Shown here piece after piece: positions 40,907 to 50,495 of a stretch of DNA of 64,000 nucleotides. The notes beneath the pieces are model-generated. The model was not told the origin of the DNA. It did no database searches and worked only from the letters and a program-made list of their open reading frames with translations. The stretch covers positions 1 through 64,000 of IMG/VR virus record IMGVR_UViG_3300031952_000010. One strand, written 5' to 3'. Position 1 is the stretch's first letter. Every line of letters starts with the position of its first letter. The position numbers and the translations under genes were made by a program. This DNA comes from a virus.

Positions 40907-41191
40907 ATGTCGGAAAATACAACTCCAGTTTCAGGATTCGCTGACACATTCTTATCTAAACTAAAAGAACAATCATTTACCATTATAGTTATGGTGGGTA
41001 TTATTTGGTATCAAGGTAAAATGATGGAAGAACGAGTTTCTTATTGGCAAAAATTATATGAAGAAAAAGAAGCATATATAGAACAAACCACAAAGGAGGA
41101 CAGGGAAGATTTATTAGAAAGAATTAAATATCTTCAAGACCAACGAGACAAGTATGTTGAGGACGCAATTAATGAATTAAAAGAAAAATGA
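40907..41191 (+). CDS. Membrane-anchored coiled-coil protein (94 aa)
   Basis: One membrane helix (about 25-40, FTIIVMVGIIWY) is followed by a long charged coiled coil (45-92). It overlaps the PAS gene by 4 bp (ATGA), so the two products are made together and may interact at the membrane. The layout also fits an inner-membrane spanin-like or holin-associated protein. Confidence 0.6.
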   Translation: MSENTTPVSGFADTFLSKLKEQSFTIIVMVGIIWYQGKMMEERVSYWQKLYEEKEAYIEQTTKEDREDLLERIKYLQDQRDKYVEDAINELKEK

Positions 41192-42297
41192 AAAATCTAC
41201 CTAAAGAAGAGCTACTAAGCAGACTTGAAGCAATTAATAGAAGTAACGCTATTATCTACTTTGACCTTAACGGAATTATATTAGGGGTTAATGATATTTT
41301 TTTAGAAGCAATGGGCTATGGTAAAGGTAACCATGAAGATTTAGTTGGAAAGCACCATAGTATTTTTGTATGTGATGACTATGCAAGAACACTTGAGTAT
41401 GAAAAGTTTTGGGATATCTTAAGAAGCGGTAGGTACTATCAAGGCGAGTTTGAAAGAAGAAAAAAGGATGGTACTCTTATTAATCTTCAAGCAACTTACA
41501 ATCCTATTTTTGATGAAGAGGGTAAGATTACTAAAATAATGAAGATTGCCACTGATATTAGTTTAATTGTTAATAGCCAAAAACAAATAGAGGCAATCAA
41601 TAGAAGTACTGCTCTCATAAGTTTTAACCTTGATGGGTTCATAACAGAAGTTAATTCTATATTTTTAGAAACTATGGGATATACTGCTAATGAAAAATCT
41701 AAAGTCATCGGCAAACATCACAGTGTTTTTGTGAGTTATGAGTATTCAAAGTCTGATGATTATACTAAGTTTTGGGAAAGCTTGAAAAAAGGTAAATACT
41801 TTGATGGGATTTTTGAAAGAAAAAAAGTAGATGGCTCTACTGTTTATCTTCAAGCATCTTACAATCCTGTGTTAGATAGTAAAGGAAATATCACTGATGT
41901 AGTTAAAATTGCAACTGATGTTACTGAGTCTGTAAACAATAAGAAAAAAATAGATGACTTAACAAAGAATTTGACAATTGAGCTAAATAATTCAGAAAAA
42001 CTTAAGAACTCAATAGAGATAGAAAAGAACGCAGCATTGAATGACTTAGACATAGTGATGAAAAAAAGTCAATCTGAGCTAATAAAAACAATTGTAAAGG
42101 TTGCATTGTCCGTTATCATTGGTGTAGGTGTTGTAACAACTATGTTATATTGGATGGCTATGGTTACAGGTAAAGACACACAAATTATAGGTTCTACTTG
42201 GAGTAATATGTTTAGTGTACTACTAACAAACGCGTTTTCAATAGTCGGTACAATTATGGGTATTAAGTATGCAACGCAAGATGGAAAAAAACAATAA
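41188..42297 (+). CDS. Tandem-PAS membrane protein (369 aa)
   Basis: Two PAS-PAC units are plain at about 12-126 and 134-248. Each has the pattern INRSxAxIxFxLxGxIxxVN, then GKHHSxFV, FWxxLxxGxYxxGxFER and LQAxYNPxxDxxGxIxxxxKIATD, as in sensory PAS domains of chemotaxis receptors. A coiled coil (250-300) leads to two membrane segments (about 303-325 and 343-362). There is no kinase, methyl-accepting or GGDEF output domain. It may sense redox or ligand and act through the membrane region, perhaps on lysis timing; this is inferred. Confidence 0.8.
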   Translation: MKNLPKEELLSRLEAINRSNAIIYFDLNGIILGVNDIFLEAMGYGKGNHEDLVGKHHSIFVCDDYARTLEYEKFWDILRSGRYYQGEFERRKKDGTLINLQATYNPIFDEEGKITKIMKIATDISLIVNSQKQIEAINRSTALISFNLDGFITEVNSIFLETMGYTANEKSKVIGKHHSVFVSYEYSKSDDYTKFWESLKKGKYFDGIFERKKVDGSTVYLQASYNPVLDSKGNITDVVKIATDVTESVNNKKKIDDLTKNLTIELNNSEKLKNSIEIEKNAALNDLDIVMKKSQSELIKTIVKVALSVIIGVGVVTTMLYWMAMVTGKDTQIIGSTWSNMFSVLLTNAFSIVGTIMGIKYATQDGKKQ

Positions 42298-42320
42298 ATG
42301 AATTAAAAGATAAATAAATT

Positions 42321-43265
42321 ATGAAAAAACACGCACACATTAAACACAACGAAACCGCAGAAACACATTCAGATGAAACTTCTGGCGGAGCATCAATTGA
42401 TAACACAACTACTGCATCCGCAGGTGTATCAACGGGAGATGAAAACGCATCAATAGGTATTGAGGCGTCAGTTAAAAGTGGAACCGAGGCATCTGTAGAA
42501 GGAGGATTAGACGGTAATAATGTTTATGTAGAAGCAAACTACTCAGATACAACTGAGGCTCATGTAACAGTAGAAGGTCAAGCCAATGCGGAAGGATTTG
42601 GAGTTAGTGGTACTGTTGACGCTTATGTTAAAACAGGAAATGAAGCGAGTTTAGAAGTAAGAGCTGGTGATGAAGGAGTCGTTGCGAACGGGGAACTATC
42701 TTCAGGAAGTTCAGTTGGTGTAGATGGTGAAGGAACATTAGATTTGAGAGAAGGTTCTGTAACCGCAGGTGCAGGGGTATCAGTTGGAGAACAAGTTGGT
42801 ATCGGTGGTGGTGGTGAAGCTACTTTGGTAGATGGAGTTGCAACCGTAGGAGTTAGTGGTGAAGTGGCGGTTTTACTTGGTGTTGATGTTGATTTAAGTG
42901 TTAGTATTGATACAAACCAAATTGCAGAAGACGCTAAATTAGCCGCGGAACAATCAGAACGTGCGGCGGCAGAAGCTCAAGAATTGGCTGAATTAACACG
43001 AAAAGAAACTGAACGACTTGCGGCAATCGCCCAAGAAGAAACTGAAAGAAAAGCGAAAGAGGCTCAGGAAGAATTTGATAGACAAGCGAAAGCGGCTAAA
43101 GAAGAAAGTGATAGATTGGCGAGAATTGCACAGGAAGAACTTGACAGACAGGCGAGAGCGGCACAGGAAGAACTTGACAGACAAGCGAGAGCGGCACAAG
43201 ACGCACTTAATAACGCGGCAAGAGAAGCTGAAAAATCAAAATGGAATCCTAAAAATTGGTTTTAA
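42321..43265 (+). CDS. Glycine/valine-rich beta-repeat protein with hendecad coiled coil (314 aa)
   Basis: Residues 20-200 are low-complexity Gly/Val/Ser/Glu with alternating pattern, suggesting a repetitive beta structure. Residues about 205-305 repeat every 11 residues (for example RQARAAQEELD), a hendecad typical of right-handed or straight coiled coils. It ends with KSKWNPKNWF. A fibrous or membrane-adjacent structural protein is likely. It follows the PAS gene by 23 bp. Confidence 0.65.
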   Translation: MKKHAHIKHNETAETHSDETSGGASIDNTTTASAGVSTGDENASIGIEASVKSGTEASVEGGLDGNNVYVEANYSDTTEAHVTVEGQANAEGFGVSGTVDAYVKTGNEASLEVRAGDEGVVANGELSSGSSVGVDGEGTLDLREGSVTAGAGVSVGEQVGIGGGGEATLVDGVATVGVSGEVAVLLGVDVDLSVSIDTNQIAEDAKLAAEQSERAAAEAQELAELTRKETERLAAIAQEETERKAKEAQEEFDRQAKAAKEESDRLARIAQEELDRQARAAQEELDRQARAAQDALNNAAREAEKSKWNPKNWF

Positions 43266-43271
43266 AAAAAT

Positions 43272-43523
43272 ATGAGAACAGACGTTGATTATATAATTTC
43301 TTTAATGAAAGAATTCACCCCTAATAGTTCTAAGAATGAAATAGGGGAACAGGACGCTGCCCCCGCAGCGGGGGCAACTTCTTCAGGTGGGGGTAATTCA
43401 CCATCCACTTGGTCTGACATTGTTGGGTCAAAACTTACCCGAGGTAAGGCAAATAAGTTAGGTAGGTCAGGTGAAAAATGGGAATCAGGTTTAACCCGAG
43501 GTCCTGCTAATCAATTGAAGTAA
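43272..43523 (+). CDS. Small leader-like protein (83 aa)
   Basis: The start MRTDVDYIISLMKEFTPNSS, then KNEIGEQ, carries LMKE/F and EIGE/Q candidate sites. After an Ala/Gly/Ser linker, two similar units occur: SKLTRGKANKL and SGLTRGPANQL. It lies 6 bp after the coiled-coil gene. Not recognised. Confidence 0.55.
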   Translation: MRTDVDYIISLMKEFTPNSSKNEIGEQDAAPAAGATSSGGGNSPSTWSDIVGSKLTRGKANKLGRSGEKWESGLTRGPANQLK

Positions 43524-43562
43524 TACTTTATTGTAATAATAAACTATTTATCATTAATAAGA

Positions 43563-43569
43563 TATTTAT
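43563..43569 (+). promoter_or_regulatory. Late-type TATTTAT box
   Basis: The box lies 13 bp before the ATG at 43583; a second TATTTAT is at 43545-43551. Confidence 0.55.
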
Positions 43570-43582
43570 AGAAAAATAAAAA

Positions 43583-45028
43583 ATGGAAAAATTAGTCTTT
43601 GAAGGGATTTCCCACAACCTACAATATGTTTTTACTAACAGAGGGGTTTCAAGAATTTCGGAACAATTAAACGATTTAAACGGTAAGAATTATGTTTCTT
43701 ATACCCATAACAACTTAAATGTTGCTATAGATATAATGAAAGAGAATACCGAATTTAAATTTAAAACAGGTAAGTTAGACCTTGTAGAATATGCCGCAGC
43801 CCCGAGAAGATTCCTAAATAATATTATTGAAATATTTCAACCTGAGAATTCCATATCTTTAATTAAAGAGTGGGAAACTATTTTTGGTGGTGATTTATTA
43901 TTAATTAACGAATCTGTTGATAGTTTAATAGTTGAATCAAGAATTAACGAATCATGGGAGTCATTCAAGATTCTTTTAGAACAATGGTATAATCCTGCCG
44001 ATTGGGCTAGAGGAATTGCTAAAGGTGCTGAGAACGTTTATAATTACGGTAAAGAAAAAGTACAACAATTTAAAAAATGGGGTGGAGAACAAGTAAAACA
44101 AATACAACAAAAAGGTATTTGGAATTACGCTAAAGAAAAAGGTGCCGCTCTTTGGGACACCGTTAAAAATGCCGTTAAATCCGCATATAAATGTTTATCA
44201 AATAATTTTGTTGAGTGTTTAATGGAGGGTATTAGAGGAGCGGTTATGTCAGCTGGTGGAGTTGCGGTATTAACAGGTATATCTATGATTCCCGCTATTG
44301 GTCAAATACCGACAGTTATTATTTTTGGGGCATTACTTCTTTGGGATTTATATAAAATGATGAGTGGTAAATATGAATCGGGGGAATATCAATGGTCTGT
44401 TATGGATATTGTAATTGACGCTATTTCATTATTATTACCTGCCTTGGGTAAAGTTGTTAAAGCAGCAACCATGGGGATTAAAAGTTTTGCTAGTTTAGGT
44501 AAAGCTGCGGTTTCTAAAGGAGGAGTATTATTAAAAGTATTTAACGCCATTAAAGGTGGAATAGTTAAATTGGGTGGTTATATAACACAAGCAGCTACTT
44601 GGTTAGGTGAGAAATTAGGAATGACCACATTAAAAAGTTGGGGGTCAAGAGCTACCTCTCAATTAAGTAAAATAACTGATGATATGGTTGCAGGTAGTGG
44701 AGGTAAAATCGCCACAAAAGCTTCAACCAAAATTAAACCTGTTAGTGTAGGCCAAAAAGTTAAAAGTGGTTTAAACAAAGCGTATAGACCTGATTTAGGT
44801 AAGGCAATTCCTGCTAAAGGTGTTATTGTTAAATCAGCAGGTAACGCATTTTTAGTTACAACGGCAATTTGTGCGGCGTTAGGATTAAATGGGGCAACAT
44901 GTACCGAAAAAATAGAAAATGGTGAAGTTACACCTGAACAATACGAGGCGGCAAAAAAACAAGCGGATATTGACATGTCTAATGCGATGGCTGCGGATGA
45001 CAGTGGACTTGACTTAATGGCACTTTAA
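43583..45028 (+). CDS. Large putative internal virion protein (481 aa)
   Basis: Residues 1-130 contain several (L/I)xE sites (SRISEQ, LINESV, VESRINES, ILLEQW near 132). The mature region is basic and helical, with a hydrophobic stretch at about 212-258 that could insert in membranes. A second hydrophobic patch lies near 415-432. It heads a three-gene unit with the genes at 45043 and 46457. A DNA-ejection or pilot-protein role is suggested by size, charge and context only. Confidence 0.55.
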   Translation: MEKLVFEGISHNLQYVFTNRGVSRISEQLNDLNGKNYVSYTHNNLNVAIDIMKENTEFKFKTGKLDLVEYAAAPRRFLNNIIEIFQPENSISLIKEWETIFGGDLLLINESVDSLIVESRINESWESFKILLEQWYNPADWARGIAKGAENVYNYGKEKVQQFKKWGGEQVKQIQQKGIWNYAKEKGAALWDTVKNAVKSAYKCLSNNFVECLMEGIRGAVMSAGGVAVLTGISMIPAIGQIPTVIIFGALLLWDLYKMMSGKYESGEYQWSVMDIVIDAISLLLPALGKVVKAATMGIKSFASLGKAAVSKGGVLLKVFNAIKGGIVKLGGYITQAATWLGEKLGMTTLKSWGSRATSQLSKITDDMVAGSGGKIATKASTKIKPVSVGQKVKSGLNKAYRPDLGKAIPAKGVIVKSAGNAFLVTTAICAALGLNGATCTEKIENGEVTPEQYEAAKKQADIDMSNAMAADDSGLDLMAL

Positions 45029-45042
45029 ATTAAATAAAAAAA

Positions 45043-46443
45043 ATGAAAATTATGAACAAAAATGAACAAATAATTGAATCTTTACATAGAGTTAAATTGT
45101 TAATGGGGTATAAATCCACAATGACGTTAACTGAAAATGTTGAAAACCTAAAAGACTCTTTTATTAATGAGTCAATTATTATCACAGAAGGTGCAGGTAA
45201 ACCTTTACTTACGGCTTTATTTGGTGGTGTGGATGATGCGGTAAGAGCAGCCTCTATTTTGGCAAAAGACGCCAAATACGTTGCGGCAACAAAGTCTATT
45301 GACGATGCAATTGCCGTTACAGGTAAAATAGCTCAAACTGATGGTAGGATACTAACAAAATCAAAGGATATTATCACGGCTATGGAGAAAGGGACTTTAA
45401 GTACTGCTGGGGTTAACCAATTAAAGGCAGGATTTTTAAAAAGTGGTAATCTTGGACCTGAACTTAGAAACACATTAGTTAATCAAGCCTCAGTTGACGC
45501 TAGAAATATTAAAGCTTTCCAAGGGATGACTCAGCAAGAAATAAAAGACGTATTAGTTAAAAAGGGGTTTAACACAGGAATTGCCGATGACATAGCAACA
45601 CAAATACATCCTAAAGTTGGTGGTAAATTACCTGTCAAAGGTAATACAACAACTAAAGGTAAAACAAATGCTAAGGGTAAAAATACTACACCAGCAAGAA
45701 AAACTAGAGTAAAACCTGGCTCAAGAACTTACAAACCAGACCCAAGTAAAGTTACTGTTTGGGAAACTATCAAAGGTAGAATCGTGGGATTGACAAGAGG
45801 AAAAATATTTAAATATTTATTAATCGCTGGTGGTTTATACTTAGTATACAAATGGTGGACAGATGAAGGTTCTGCTCCGTTCCCTGATTGTATTTCAAAA
45901 AACATTCCTCAGGAAGATTTTGAAAAAATGGTTAGTGACGGTTTAGATTATGTCTTAATTACTGACACAGGAAATACAACTATTGACCAAAATGGTGGTG
46001 GTAGATTCTTTGATGATAAAAAATTCACAACAGGTAACGGTAAATATAGTGGAACTTGGAGTGAAAAAGATGGTGGTATAGTAATCTCTGTTAGTGGAAC
46101 TGATTATTCTATATCGTGTGAAGGTATGAGTGATAGTGATGACGATAATGATAATGGTGATGGTGGTGGTGATTCAGTAACTACTTATAGAGTATGTGAC
46201 AGTTTCCCATTAACTAAAGGTTGTAAAGGTGGTAAAGTAAGTGAATTCCAAAAATGTATTGGAGTTAGTGCTGACGGTAAATTTGGACCTAAAACAGAAC
46301 AAGGATTAAAAGATAAAGGACACGACATTATAGTAACTCAAGAGGTATACGATAAGATTCTTAAGAATTGTGGAAAAAGTAATAGTGACATCAATCCAAA
46401 CGCACCTAAACCTGATGCAGGTTCACCTGATGACGATAAATAA
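45043..46443 (+). CDS. Class D leader protein with peptidoglycan-binding-like domain (466 aa)
   Basis: The leader IIESLHRVKLLMGYKSTMTL (residues 9-28) ends TLTE/N and recurs at the start of the PPK2. A second site, IIITE/G, lies near residue 50. There follow an Ala/Lys-rich helical part, a basic Thr/Lys linker (about 200-230), one membrane helix (about 258-270) and a Cys-containing domain. A C-terminal unit (VSEFQKCIGVSADGKFGPKT) resembles PG_binding_1. Likely an internal virion protein that contacts the wall; inferred. Confidence 0.6.
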   Translation: MKIMNKNEQIIESLHRVKLLMGYKSTMTLTENVENLKDSFINESIIITEGAGKPLLTALFGGVDDAVRAASILAKDAKYVAATKSIDDAIAVTGKIAQTDGRILTKSKDIITAMEKGTLSTAGVNQLKAGFLKSGNLGPELRNTLVNQASVDARNIKAFQGMTQQEIKDVLVKKGFNTGIADDIATQIHPKVGGKLPVKGNTTTKGKTNAKGKNTTPARKTRVKPGSRTYKPDPSKVTVWETIKGRIVGLTRGKIFKYLLIAGGLYLVYKWWTDEGSAPFPDCISKNIPQEDFEKMVSDGLDYVLITDTGNTTIDQNGGGRFFDDKKFTTGNGKYSGTWSEKDGGIVISVSGTDYSISCEGMSDSDDDNDNGDGGGDSVTTYRVCDSFPLTKGCKGGKVSEFQKCIGVSADGKFGPKTEQGLKDKGHDIIVTQEVYDKILKNCGKSNSDINPNAPKPDAGSPDDDK

Positions 46444-46456
46444 AACAAATACTATA

Positions 46457-48199
46457 ATGAAAAATAAAAATTTAATAAGAGAACAAGTTGAGGTGGCATG
46501 TTTACAAGCTTTCCCAAATAATAAAAATCTATTTACCGCGTGTGCAGCAGGATGTTTTACGGATAAAGCGTCAGGAACATTGTTTGCAAAACAAACAACA
46601 ATTAAAGACGGCCCAAACGCAGGTGTTTACGCATATAAAGAATCGGTACAAAGTCCTGGAACATATTATTTCTATAAAGACAATATTGATATCACAACAG
46701 GTCTTGGTGGAACTAAGTTAAAGGGTAATATGGATAAACAAGAACCTGCTGGTCAATGGCCATGTAGTTTGTTGACCAATATTATGGCGGCAACATTAAG
46801 TCCTAAAATTAAATTGGCGGTTGACGCATTAAAGGCGGCGACTAAATCTGAAATAGTTCCTTATCAAGACGTAACAGGTGCTGACACTATGAGTGGTAAA
46901 TACAAGTTAATGAAATTACAAGATGTACCACAAATTAAAGAAAGAAGTTTAGATTTATCTCCTGACTTGGCGGCAAGACAAGGTGATATCTTTGTATGGG
47001 TTTTACAACAAGGAAAGGTTCAATATCAAGGTAATAGAGCTGAAGAAATTATTTCAGGAATGACAAAAAATGGATGGACTGAAGGTAGATTACCCGCAGA
47101 ACAAGCTGGAACCGAAATTAACTTACAAACATCACCAATTGACACTGCTACAAAAGAACCTAAATACGCAGCAGAATTTAAATCACCATTTTACATGTAT
47201 AAATTATACAGTGAAATGAAACCATCTGAGGTTTTAACTAGTATGAAAACTCAAGTTAAAAAAGCGGGAACAGACTATAGTAAAAGTAGTTGTAGAAAAA
47301 CAATCAACAACTATTATGACATTTATGATAAAGGTGGATTGAACATGTCTCAACAAGAGATTAACATATTCAAACCAATTGTTGCAACATGTATTAATAA
47401 TAACCGTACATCGTTTGGTGGTAATATGACGGATAAAATGAATACTGTTTGGAACGCAACACCTAAGAACGGTTTAACGTTTGAAGTAAAAAGTTCTATC
47501 CAACAAAAAGCTCAAAACGAATCTAACGAAATTAAATTGAAAAATATGATTAGAGAGAATTTAGTTAGTCTTTCTGAATCTAAACAAAAAACATTATTAG
47601 GTGAACAAAATATTATCACAACAAGATTTGGTATTATTAAAGAAAGTGGTAAACCTAAAAATAGAAGTCAAAGACTAAAATTAACAGATGAGTTAATTTC
47701 AGAAACATTTTATTTAAATTCTCAAGGATTTAATAATGAATTAATTAATGAAGAATTTTTAGATGTTATTAAAGGTTTATTTGGTAATGCTGGTGAAGGA
47801 GTATTTAATTATATTAAAGAAAGATTTGCAAGTTTTATTGTTACTAAGTTAACACCGATGGACCCTGATGGATGGGCAGCAAACATACTTATCACTGCAG
47901 TCGGTAACATTCCAATCGGAGATTATATGACAGGTAAAGTATTCAGTTGTGATTACATAAGTGATGTTTTATCTAAGTCTGTCGCTGAAGGAGCATTAAG
48001 AAAAGTACAACACGATAAAGGAATGGGTGGACCATTATATGACATATTAAGAAACGCGATTGTTGAATCGTTAGAAGACACCAAATTTGGTTCGGCTATT
48101 GAAAACGCAATCGGTGATTTGGTTTGTCCTTTATTAGGGGGAATTCAGAGTAAAATGAATTTAGCGGGTGACGCTATGAAAGAGAAAGCACTAAGTTAA
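46457..48199 (+). CDS. Large putative internal virion protein, multiple cleavage sites (580 aa)
   Basis: The start MKNKNLIREQVEVACLQAF has IRE/Q. Further (L/I)xE sites cluster at about 355-425 (MIRENL, SLSESK, LLGEQN, IIKESG, LISETF), as if a second leader-like array separates an N-terminal Cys-rich domain from a C-terminal domain (about 430-580). ATG 46457 is preferred over upstream in-frame Met codons overlapping the previous gene. No family recognised. Confidence 0.55.
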   Translation: MKNKNLIREQVEVACLQAFPNNKNLFTACAAGCFTDKASGTLFAKQTTIKDGPNAGVYAYKESVQSPGTYYFYKDNIDITTGLGGTKLKGNMDKQEPAGQWPCSLLTNIMAATLSPKIKLAVDALKAATKSEIVPYQDVTGADTMSGKYKLMKLQDVPQIKERSLDLSPDLAARQGDIFVWVLQQGKVQYQGNRAEEIISGMTKNGWTEGRLPAEQAGTEINLQTSPIDTATKEPKYAAEFKSPFYMYKLYSEMKPSEVLTSMKTQVKKAGTDYSKSSCRKTINNYYDIYDKGGLNMSQQEINIFKPIVATCINNNRTSFGGNMTDKMNTVWNATPKNGLTFEVKSSIQQKAQNESNEIKLKNMIRENLVSLSESKQKTLLGEQNIITTRFGIIKESGKPKNRSQRLKLTDELISETFYLNSQGFNNELINEEFLDVIKGLFGNAGEGVFNYIKERFASFIVTKLTPMDPDGWAANILITAVGNIPIGDYMTGKVFSCDYISDVLSKSVAEGALRKVQHDKGMGGPLYDILRNAIVESLEDTKFGSAIENAIGDLVCPLLGGIQSKMNLAGDAMKEKALS

Positions 48200-48283
48200 T
48201 TAGTGTTTAACTAACCTTCGGAGTAGAATCCGAAAGGGATAAACCATCTAAAAGAAAGGGGGGTATTCCAAATCTAGCAAAGA

Positions 48284-48306
48284 GGTGTCGTAAGACACCT
48301 TTTTGT
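48284..48306 (+). terminator. Rho-independent terminator
   Basis: AGGTGTC/GACACCT arms are followed by TTTTTG; it closes the 43583-48199 unit. Confidence 0.65.
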
Positions 48307-48308
48307 TT

Positions 48309-48800
48309 TTACTTAAATGTCAATTTAAATTCTTCCCAAATACCTGTAATAGAGGGATTAATTACTTCAGAAAATAATGAAGGTTCAAAAGGTCTATAAG
48401 GTAATCTCAAGTTGGCTTCTTCAGGAGTTCTATTACCTTTATGTTTATTACAATTAGAACAACAAGTAACTAAATTAGTCCATAGATTATTACCACCACG
48501 TGATTTTGGTATTACGTGGTCAATAGTTAAATTTTTTTTAACACCACAATATACACACGAATAATTATCTCTCTTAAACAATCTTTGACGATTAATTCTA
48601 AGATTTCTTACCCTGTATTTAACGTAGTTTAATAAACGAATAATTAACGGTCTAACGTGTGTTTCATATCCTGATAGTATTGGTATCTCAGATGACTTTA
48701 AAACCTCTGCCTTACCTTTACTAACGAGTATAAACCCTCGAATAACTGTAGTTACGTTAATCGGGGTATAATCAGAATTTAAAACTAATACTTTATCCAT
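48309..48800 (-). CDS. HNH endonuclease (163 aa)
   Basis: The HNH core is CVYCG, then LTIDHVIPKSRGG, NLVTCCSNCNKHKG and RTPEEANLRL, with two CxxC zinc pairs and the catalytic His. The N-terminal 60 residues (VLNSDYTPINVTT) match a common bacterial and phage HNH family. It may be a free-standing homing endonuclease or nick host or phage DNA. Confidence 0.9.
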   Translation of the reverse strand: MDKVLVLNSDYTPINVTTVIRGFILVSKGKAEVLKSSEIPILSGYETHVRPLIIRLLNYVKYRVRNLRINRQRLFKRDNYSCVYCGVKKNLTIDHVIPKSRGGNNLWTNLVTCCSNCNKHKGNRTPEEANLRLPYRPFEPSLFSEVINPSITGIWEEFKLTFK

Positions 48801-48837
48801 AATAACGTAAGTTTAGTGTATTTTTTCGATAAAACAA

Positions 48838-48868
48838 AAAAAGGGTACAATTTCTTACACCCTTTTTT
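48838..48868. terminator. Terminator-like hairpin
   Basis: AAGGGT/ACCCTT arms with A and T runs lie downstream of the minus-strand gene ending at 48913. Confidence 0.55.
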
Positions 48869-48912
48869 ATAAGTTTTTATAATTTATGATTTTATTTGTT
48901 ATAAAGAGGTTA

Positions 48913-49737
48913 TTAATCTGAAACCGCCCGACCCTTTAAAGATTTCCAATCTTGTTCAGGTCTAACCTCTAAATTAGTTTTCCAAGTTGCTTCAAGAATA
49001 TTCATTGAGCAACCCACTTCATTTGCCATAGTAATCAATGCGTTAATGTCTTTAGGAAAACAAGTTCCTCCAAACCCTAATTTACCATCAGGGCCTGGAA
49101 CGTGTAAATGAGAATCCCCAATCCTTCCATCGGAAGCAAACCCATATAATGCTTTATCCCAATTAATCCCAATATTGGTCGCCAATCTATAATATTCGTT
49201 CATAAGACCAACTTTAGCCGCAAAAAAAGTGTTGTTCATATATTTTACAAACTCAGCGGTTTTTGAATCCATATGAATGATGTGTCTATTCATAAACCTA
49301 TCATTAAATAATACTTCAACTTTTTTAGTCAATTTTTCATCTCCACCAAAAATAATTCTTGCTTGAGTTAACATATCTAATTTTGCAGTTCTCTCAGTTA
49401 AGAACTCAGGTGAGAATATTATGTTATAACTGTATTTCTCAATTAGTTGGTTTGTTGTTCCTGGTAATACAGTTGACTTAATGATGAAAATAGTATCTTC
49501 TTTTGGAGAAACCGATTCAAAAAAGTTTTCAATGAATGATAAATCTTGAGACCCGTCAGTCGACATTGGGGTTGGTAAACATATAAAAATGAATTCCTGT
49601 TCCATCACTTCATTCAAAGTATTAGTCGTTTTTAATGGGTTGATATCATAGACTTTAACTTCAGATGTTGGACTAAACGCGAATGCAATAGTTTCTCCAA
49701 CAAAACCATTACCTATAACTCCTACTGTTTTTTTCAT
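48913..49737 (-). CDS. UDP-glucose/GDP-mannose dehydrogenase family protein, short form (274 aa)
   Basis: The NAD-binding start VGVIGNGFVGET, the central KSTVLPGTT and SPEFLTERTA blocks, and the catalytic Cys226 in GFGGTCFPKD are present. The family is usually 390-450 aa; this protein stops about 45 residues after Cys226, so the C-terminal UDP-binding domain is missing. It may be a reduced active form or act on another sugar nucleotide. It heads a sugar/glycosyltransferase module. Confidence 0.85.
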   Translation of the reverse strand: MKKTVGVIGNGFVGETIAFAFSPTSEVKVYDINPLKTTNTLNEVMEQEFIFICLPTPMSTDGSQDLSFIENFFESVSPKEDTIFIIKSTVLPGTTNQLIEKYSYNIIFSPEFLTERTAKLDMLTQARIIFGGDEKLTKKVEVLFNDRFMNRHIIHMDSKTAEFVKYMNNTFFAAKVGLMNEYYRLATNIGINWDKALYGFASDGRIGDSHLHVPGPDGKLGFGGTCFPKDINALITMANEVGCSMNILEATWKTNLEVRPEQDWKSLKGRAVSD

Positions 49738-49808
49738 ATTTATAATTTAAAAATGATTATATGTATATATAATTATAGTAATAATAGTTAAATGGAAATC
49801 AACATAAA

Positions 49809-50495
49809 TTACGATTCTTTAGACCACTTTTTGTTGTGTTTAACTTTAGTGAATAAAAATTTATTGGAATAAACATTACCAAAACCTTTTATAGTATTAA
49901 TAGGTAATCCTACTTTCCATGATGAGTAAACTTGGGATAACTGGTCCCTACCACTATGATTTTTAATTTCATTCCACCAAACATCATTAAAGTCATTAAC
50001 TATCTTATTATTTTTTCTAAACATAAATCCTGATTGAAATAACCCAAAATTTTCAGGATACCCTTCATTCCTATATTTTAACATTTGGGTATCAACAACC
50101 TCAGGGAGTTCTAAATTTAGTTTAGAAACTTTCGCACCTTCTTTGTAAATACAATTTCTTTCATCATGTTGGTATAACATAAGGTCTTTATCTGTAAACC
50201 CAATTGTTTTAATCATTTCATTAACATCCTTAAATTTATAATCAAAACAATGGTCAATCCATATACTAATATCATGTTTAGGTAATACTTTATGAGGATT
50301 GGTTTTAAGGTACCTGGCTTTAAGTCGAGAATCGAAACTATCGTCAATAAAATCTATATGGTTAACTTCCCATATATCTGATTTGAAATATTTGTTATCT
50401 GTGAATAAAATATATCTTACATTTGGGTCATAATTTTTGGGGTTCTTAAACATATCGTATCCCCCAATATTTACACTATAAATTATTATTTTCAT
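49809..50495 (-). CDS. DUF616-like glycosyltransferase (228 aa)
   Basis: The start IIYSVNIGGYDMFKNP, then ILFTDN and RLKARYLKTNPHK, and SIWIDHCFDYK follow the DUF616 glycosyltransferase pattern (GxYD, FTD, R-x-x-K, WiD). It overlaps the next upstream gene by 4 bp. The acceptor is unknown. Confidence 0.7.
   Translation of the reverse strand: MKIIIYSVNIGGYDMFKNPKNYDPNVRYILFTDNKYFKSDIWEVNHIDFIDDSFDSRLKARYLKTNPHKVLPKHDISIWIDHCFDYKFKDVNEMIKTIGFTDKDLMLYQHDERNCIYKEGAKVSKLNLELPEVVDTQMLKYRNEGYPENFGLFQSGFMFRKNNKIVNDFNDVWWNEIKNHSGRDQLSQVYSSWKVGLPINTIKGFGNVYSNKFLFTKVKHNKKWSKES

Noticed and set aside
42993-43275. Frames opposite to and out of phase with the coiled-coil repeat
   Set aside because: They are shadows of the repeated DNA in the gene at 42321 and have repetitive basic or hydrophobic sequence.
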